Shown here: positions 6,547 to 7,385 of the stretch, in pieces
Position numbering within the stretch: position 1 is the first letter of the stretch
How the letters are laid out: the number at the start of each line of letters is the position of its first letter
Assembly (NCBI GenBank): GCA_009926295.1
Contig: RFPF01000147.1
Coordinates: 1-7,385 of the forward strand
Direction of reading: 5' to 3'
From: Planctomycetia bacterium
GTDB taxonomy: Bacteria; Planctomycetota; Planctomycetia; Pirellulales; UBA1268
Length of the DNA stretch: 7,385 nt
Made by a program: the position numbers and the translations under genes
Notes under the pieces: model-generated
What the model was told of the DNA's origin: nothing
Databases searched by the model: none
The model's input: the letters and a program-made list of their open reading frames with translations, nothing else

Positions 6547-6876
6547 TCAGGCCCGCCCGCCCTGCGGATGCACGACCCGCTTCTGGACGTCCGTCTCGAG
6601 CGTGCCGAAGGCCTGCTCGTGACGCTGCACCGCCATGCCGAGGGCGTAGGCGAGCCGCTTGGCTGTGAAGAAGTTGACGATGATCCGCTGCGTCAGTTGG
6701 ATCGTCTCGGGAGCGGTGCCGCCGACCTGCTTGTTGAGGCCGAAGTCGACGATCAACTCCTCGGGAGTGCCCGTCACACGGCAGAAGTTGGCGTAGGTGG
6801 CGGCGATGTGGGACTCGTCGACCGGCACCTGCATCGACTCGGGGGCGCCGCGCTGCGGATTCGTTTCTTCGGCCAT
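6547..6876 (-). CDS. DUF3467 domain protein
   Basis: This is a 109-residue soluble protein with no signal peptide or membrane segment. It matches my memory of the DUF3467 family along most of its length. Features are an early VDESHIAATYANF, then VTGTPEELIVDFGLN (residues 35-48), then LTQRIIVNFFTAKRL (61-75), and a final MAVQRHEQAFGTLETDVQKR (81-100). The length is usual for the family, whose function is unknown to me. The start at 6876 is supported by AGGAG five bases upstream. It is the first gene of a likely operon; the GAF/HlyD gene begins 56 bases after its stop, which suggests an accessory or regulatory partner of the envelope complex encoded below. The family call is firm; the link to export is inference from position only. 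Confidence 0.88.
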   Translation of the reverse strand: MAEETNPQRGAPESMQVPVDESHIAATYANFCRVTGTPEELIVDFGLNKQVGGTAPETIQLTQRIIVNFFTAKRLAYALGMAVQRHEQAFGTLETDVQKRVVHPQGGRA

Positions 6877-6881
6877 GAGAA

Positions 6882-6886
6882 CTCCT
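6882..6886 (-). promoter_or_regulatory. Ribosome binding site of the DUF3467 gene
   Basis: The minus strand reads AGGAG, then five bases (TTCTC), then ATG at 6876. This is the clearest Shine-Dalgarno sequence in the window. It fixes the start at 6876 rather than at the in-frame upstream GTG at 6924. Confidence 0.75.
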
Positions 6887-6920
6887 GGGATGGAATGTGC
6901 CGGGGAGGCGCCTGCGGCGG

Positions 6921-7385
6921 TCACCGTCGGCGCTCCATCGGTCGGGTACTGTGAAGTAGTCTACCGCGGCCCCGCTGGCGGGGCCATCGAGACGGATTCA
7001 GAGGGGCGAATCCCTCCATCCATGACGTGCGAGCCAGGCTTCGTCGACGAAGCGGCGGGGCGTCACGGTGCCACGAGGCGTCGGCCGGGTCGCCGCCGGC
7101 GGCGAGGCCGGCGAAGCGGAGCCGGCAGGGCCAGCCGCGTTCGCCGGCCACGGTATCGAAGCGCTCCGCGATCCGCAGGGCCCAGGCTGCGCCGAGCGTG
7201 TCGCGGAGGGCGAGGAACGCCGGATCGATCAACGCCGCCGGCGTCGCGGGCCGAAGGGGCTCCGACTCCGGGCCGCGGCGACGACGCACGAGGGCCGCGA
7301 TAGCGCCCGCCGCCACGAGGCAGCTGCCGAGCGCGTCGATCGCCGGCTGCGGCAGGGCCGAGGCGGTGGCCACGCCGGGCAGGAA
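6921..7385 (-). CDS. Uncharacterised membrane-anchored protein, 3' part only, probable frameshift
   Basis: I do not recognise this protein. The frame is open to the window edge, so the true start probably lies outside, although a GTG at 7373 is possible. The visible part begins with one hydrophobic segment (core IDALGSCLVAAGAIAALV), then RRRR, then a soluble part containing LRDTLGAAWALRIAERFD and GWPCRLRF, which reads like a real folded domain. In the unbroken frame the tail after about 7060 becomes Arg/Pro-rich, uses unusual codons and stops at 6921. Shifting frame by one base at the C4 run (7057-7060) gives a more natural end, RRFVDEAWLARHGWRDSPL, with a TGA at 6998-7000, followed 12 bases later by a strong hairpin. 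I infer either an assembly error or a genuine frameshift, with the real 3' end near 6998. It may be the last gene of an upstream unit rather than part of the operon below. Confidence 0.55.
   Translation of the reverse strand, partial: FLPGVATASALPQPAIDALGSCLVAAGAIAALVRRRRGPESEPLRPATPAALIDPAFLALRDTLGAAWALRIAERFDTVAGERGWPCRLRFAGLAAGGDPADASWHRDAPPLRRRSLARTSWMEGFAPLNPSRWPRQRGRGRLLHSTRPMERRR
6968..6985 (-). terminator. GC-rich hairpin after upstream gene
   Basis: A perfect 8-base inverted repeat, GGCCCCGC at 6968-6975 and GCGGGGCC at 6978-6985, would fold as about 7 base pairs with a 4-base loop. It lies 12 bases past the TGA at 6998-7000 on the minus strand. No T-run follows, so it is not a classical intrinsic terminator. 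It may stabilise a 3' end or assist termination before the DUF3467 operon. If the unshifted frame is real, the hairpin lies inside coding sequence. Confidence 0.4.

Noticed and set aside
6877..6924. Upstream GTG start for the DUF3467 protein
   Set aside because: The added 16 residues do not look conserved, and a strong AGGAG is placed correctly for the ATG at 6876.
6877..6967. Promoter for the four-gene operon
   Set aside because: Weak matches such as TTCACA and TAGACT can be found, but none form a properly spaced pair. A promoter is expected here but cannot be placed.
1..7385. CRISPR array, tRNA or rRNA genes, insertion sequence, RiPP precursor peptide
   Set aside because: I saw no regularly spaced repeats, tRNA-like folds, rRNA-like sequence, transposase or terminal inverted repeats. 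The gaps inside the operon are too short for a precursor gene.

Overview
The window looks like a high-GC chromosomal segment from a bacterium, most likely a member of Planctomycetota. That assignment is an inference from protein style: a PqqD-like/M50/HlyD fusion and a GAF/HlyD fusion sit next to a DUF3467 protein, several genes lack a clear Shine-Dalgarno sequence, and third codon positions are strongly G/C. All genes I can support lie on the minus strand, so transcription runs from high to low coordinates. Long plus-strand open frames are antisense shadows of these genes.

Layout in transcription order: (1) 7385 down to about 6998 or 6921, the 3' part of an uncharacterised membrane-anchored protein whose 5' end is outside the window. 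Its C-terminal reading frame looks broken by one base in a G4/C4 run, and a GC-rich hairpin lies just after the stop of the alternative frame. (2) 6876-6547, a DUF3467 protein with a good ribosome binding site. (3) 6490-4403, a two-GAF, one-transmembrane, HlyD-type membrane fusion protein (MFP). (4) 4391-3480, a small exported HlyD-type MFP. (5) 3459-1228, a PqqD-like/M50 zinc metalloprotease/HlyD fusion with several membrane segments. Genes 2-5 are separated by 56, 11 and 20 bases and look like one operon. It is closed by a hairpin terminator that starts at the last base of the final stop codon (1197-1228). (6) 1126-230, a stand-alone MOSC-domain protein, probably a separate unit. The last 229 bases (1-229) hold no gene I can support, only small repeats.

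The core of the window is the four-gene block. Three successive proteins carry split lipoyl/beta-barrel MFP modules, but no ABC ATPase, RND pump, outer-membrane factor or precursor peptide is encoded here. One MFP is joined to cytoplasmic GAF sensor domains and another to an intramembrane protease with a PqqD-like domain. The first and third MFPs share a similar C-terminal tail (G-x-R near its start, F-R-L or F-R-M near its end), which the exported middle one lacks. My working inference is an envelope-spanning export or processing complex in which a cytoplasmic signal is read by GAF domains, a substrate may be recognised by the PqqD-like domain and cut by the M50 core, and the MFP modules form the periplasmic conduit. 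Substrate and energy source are not visible.
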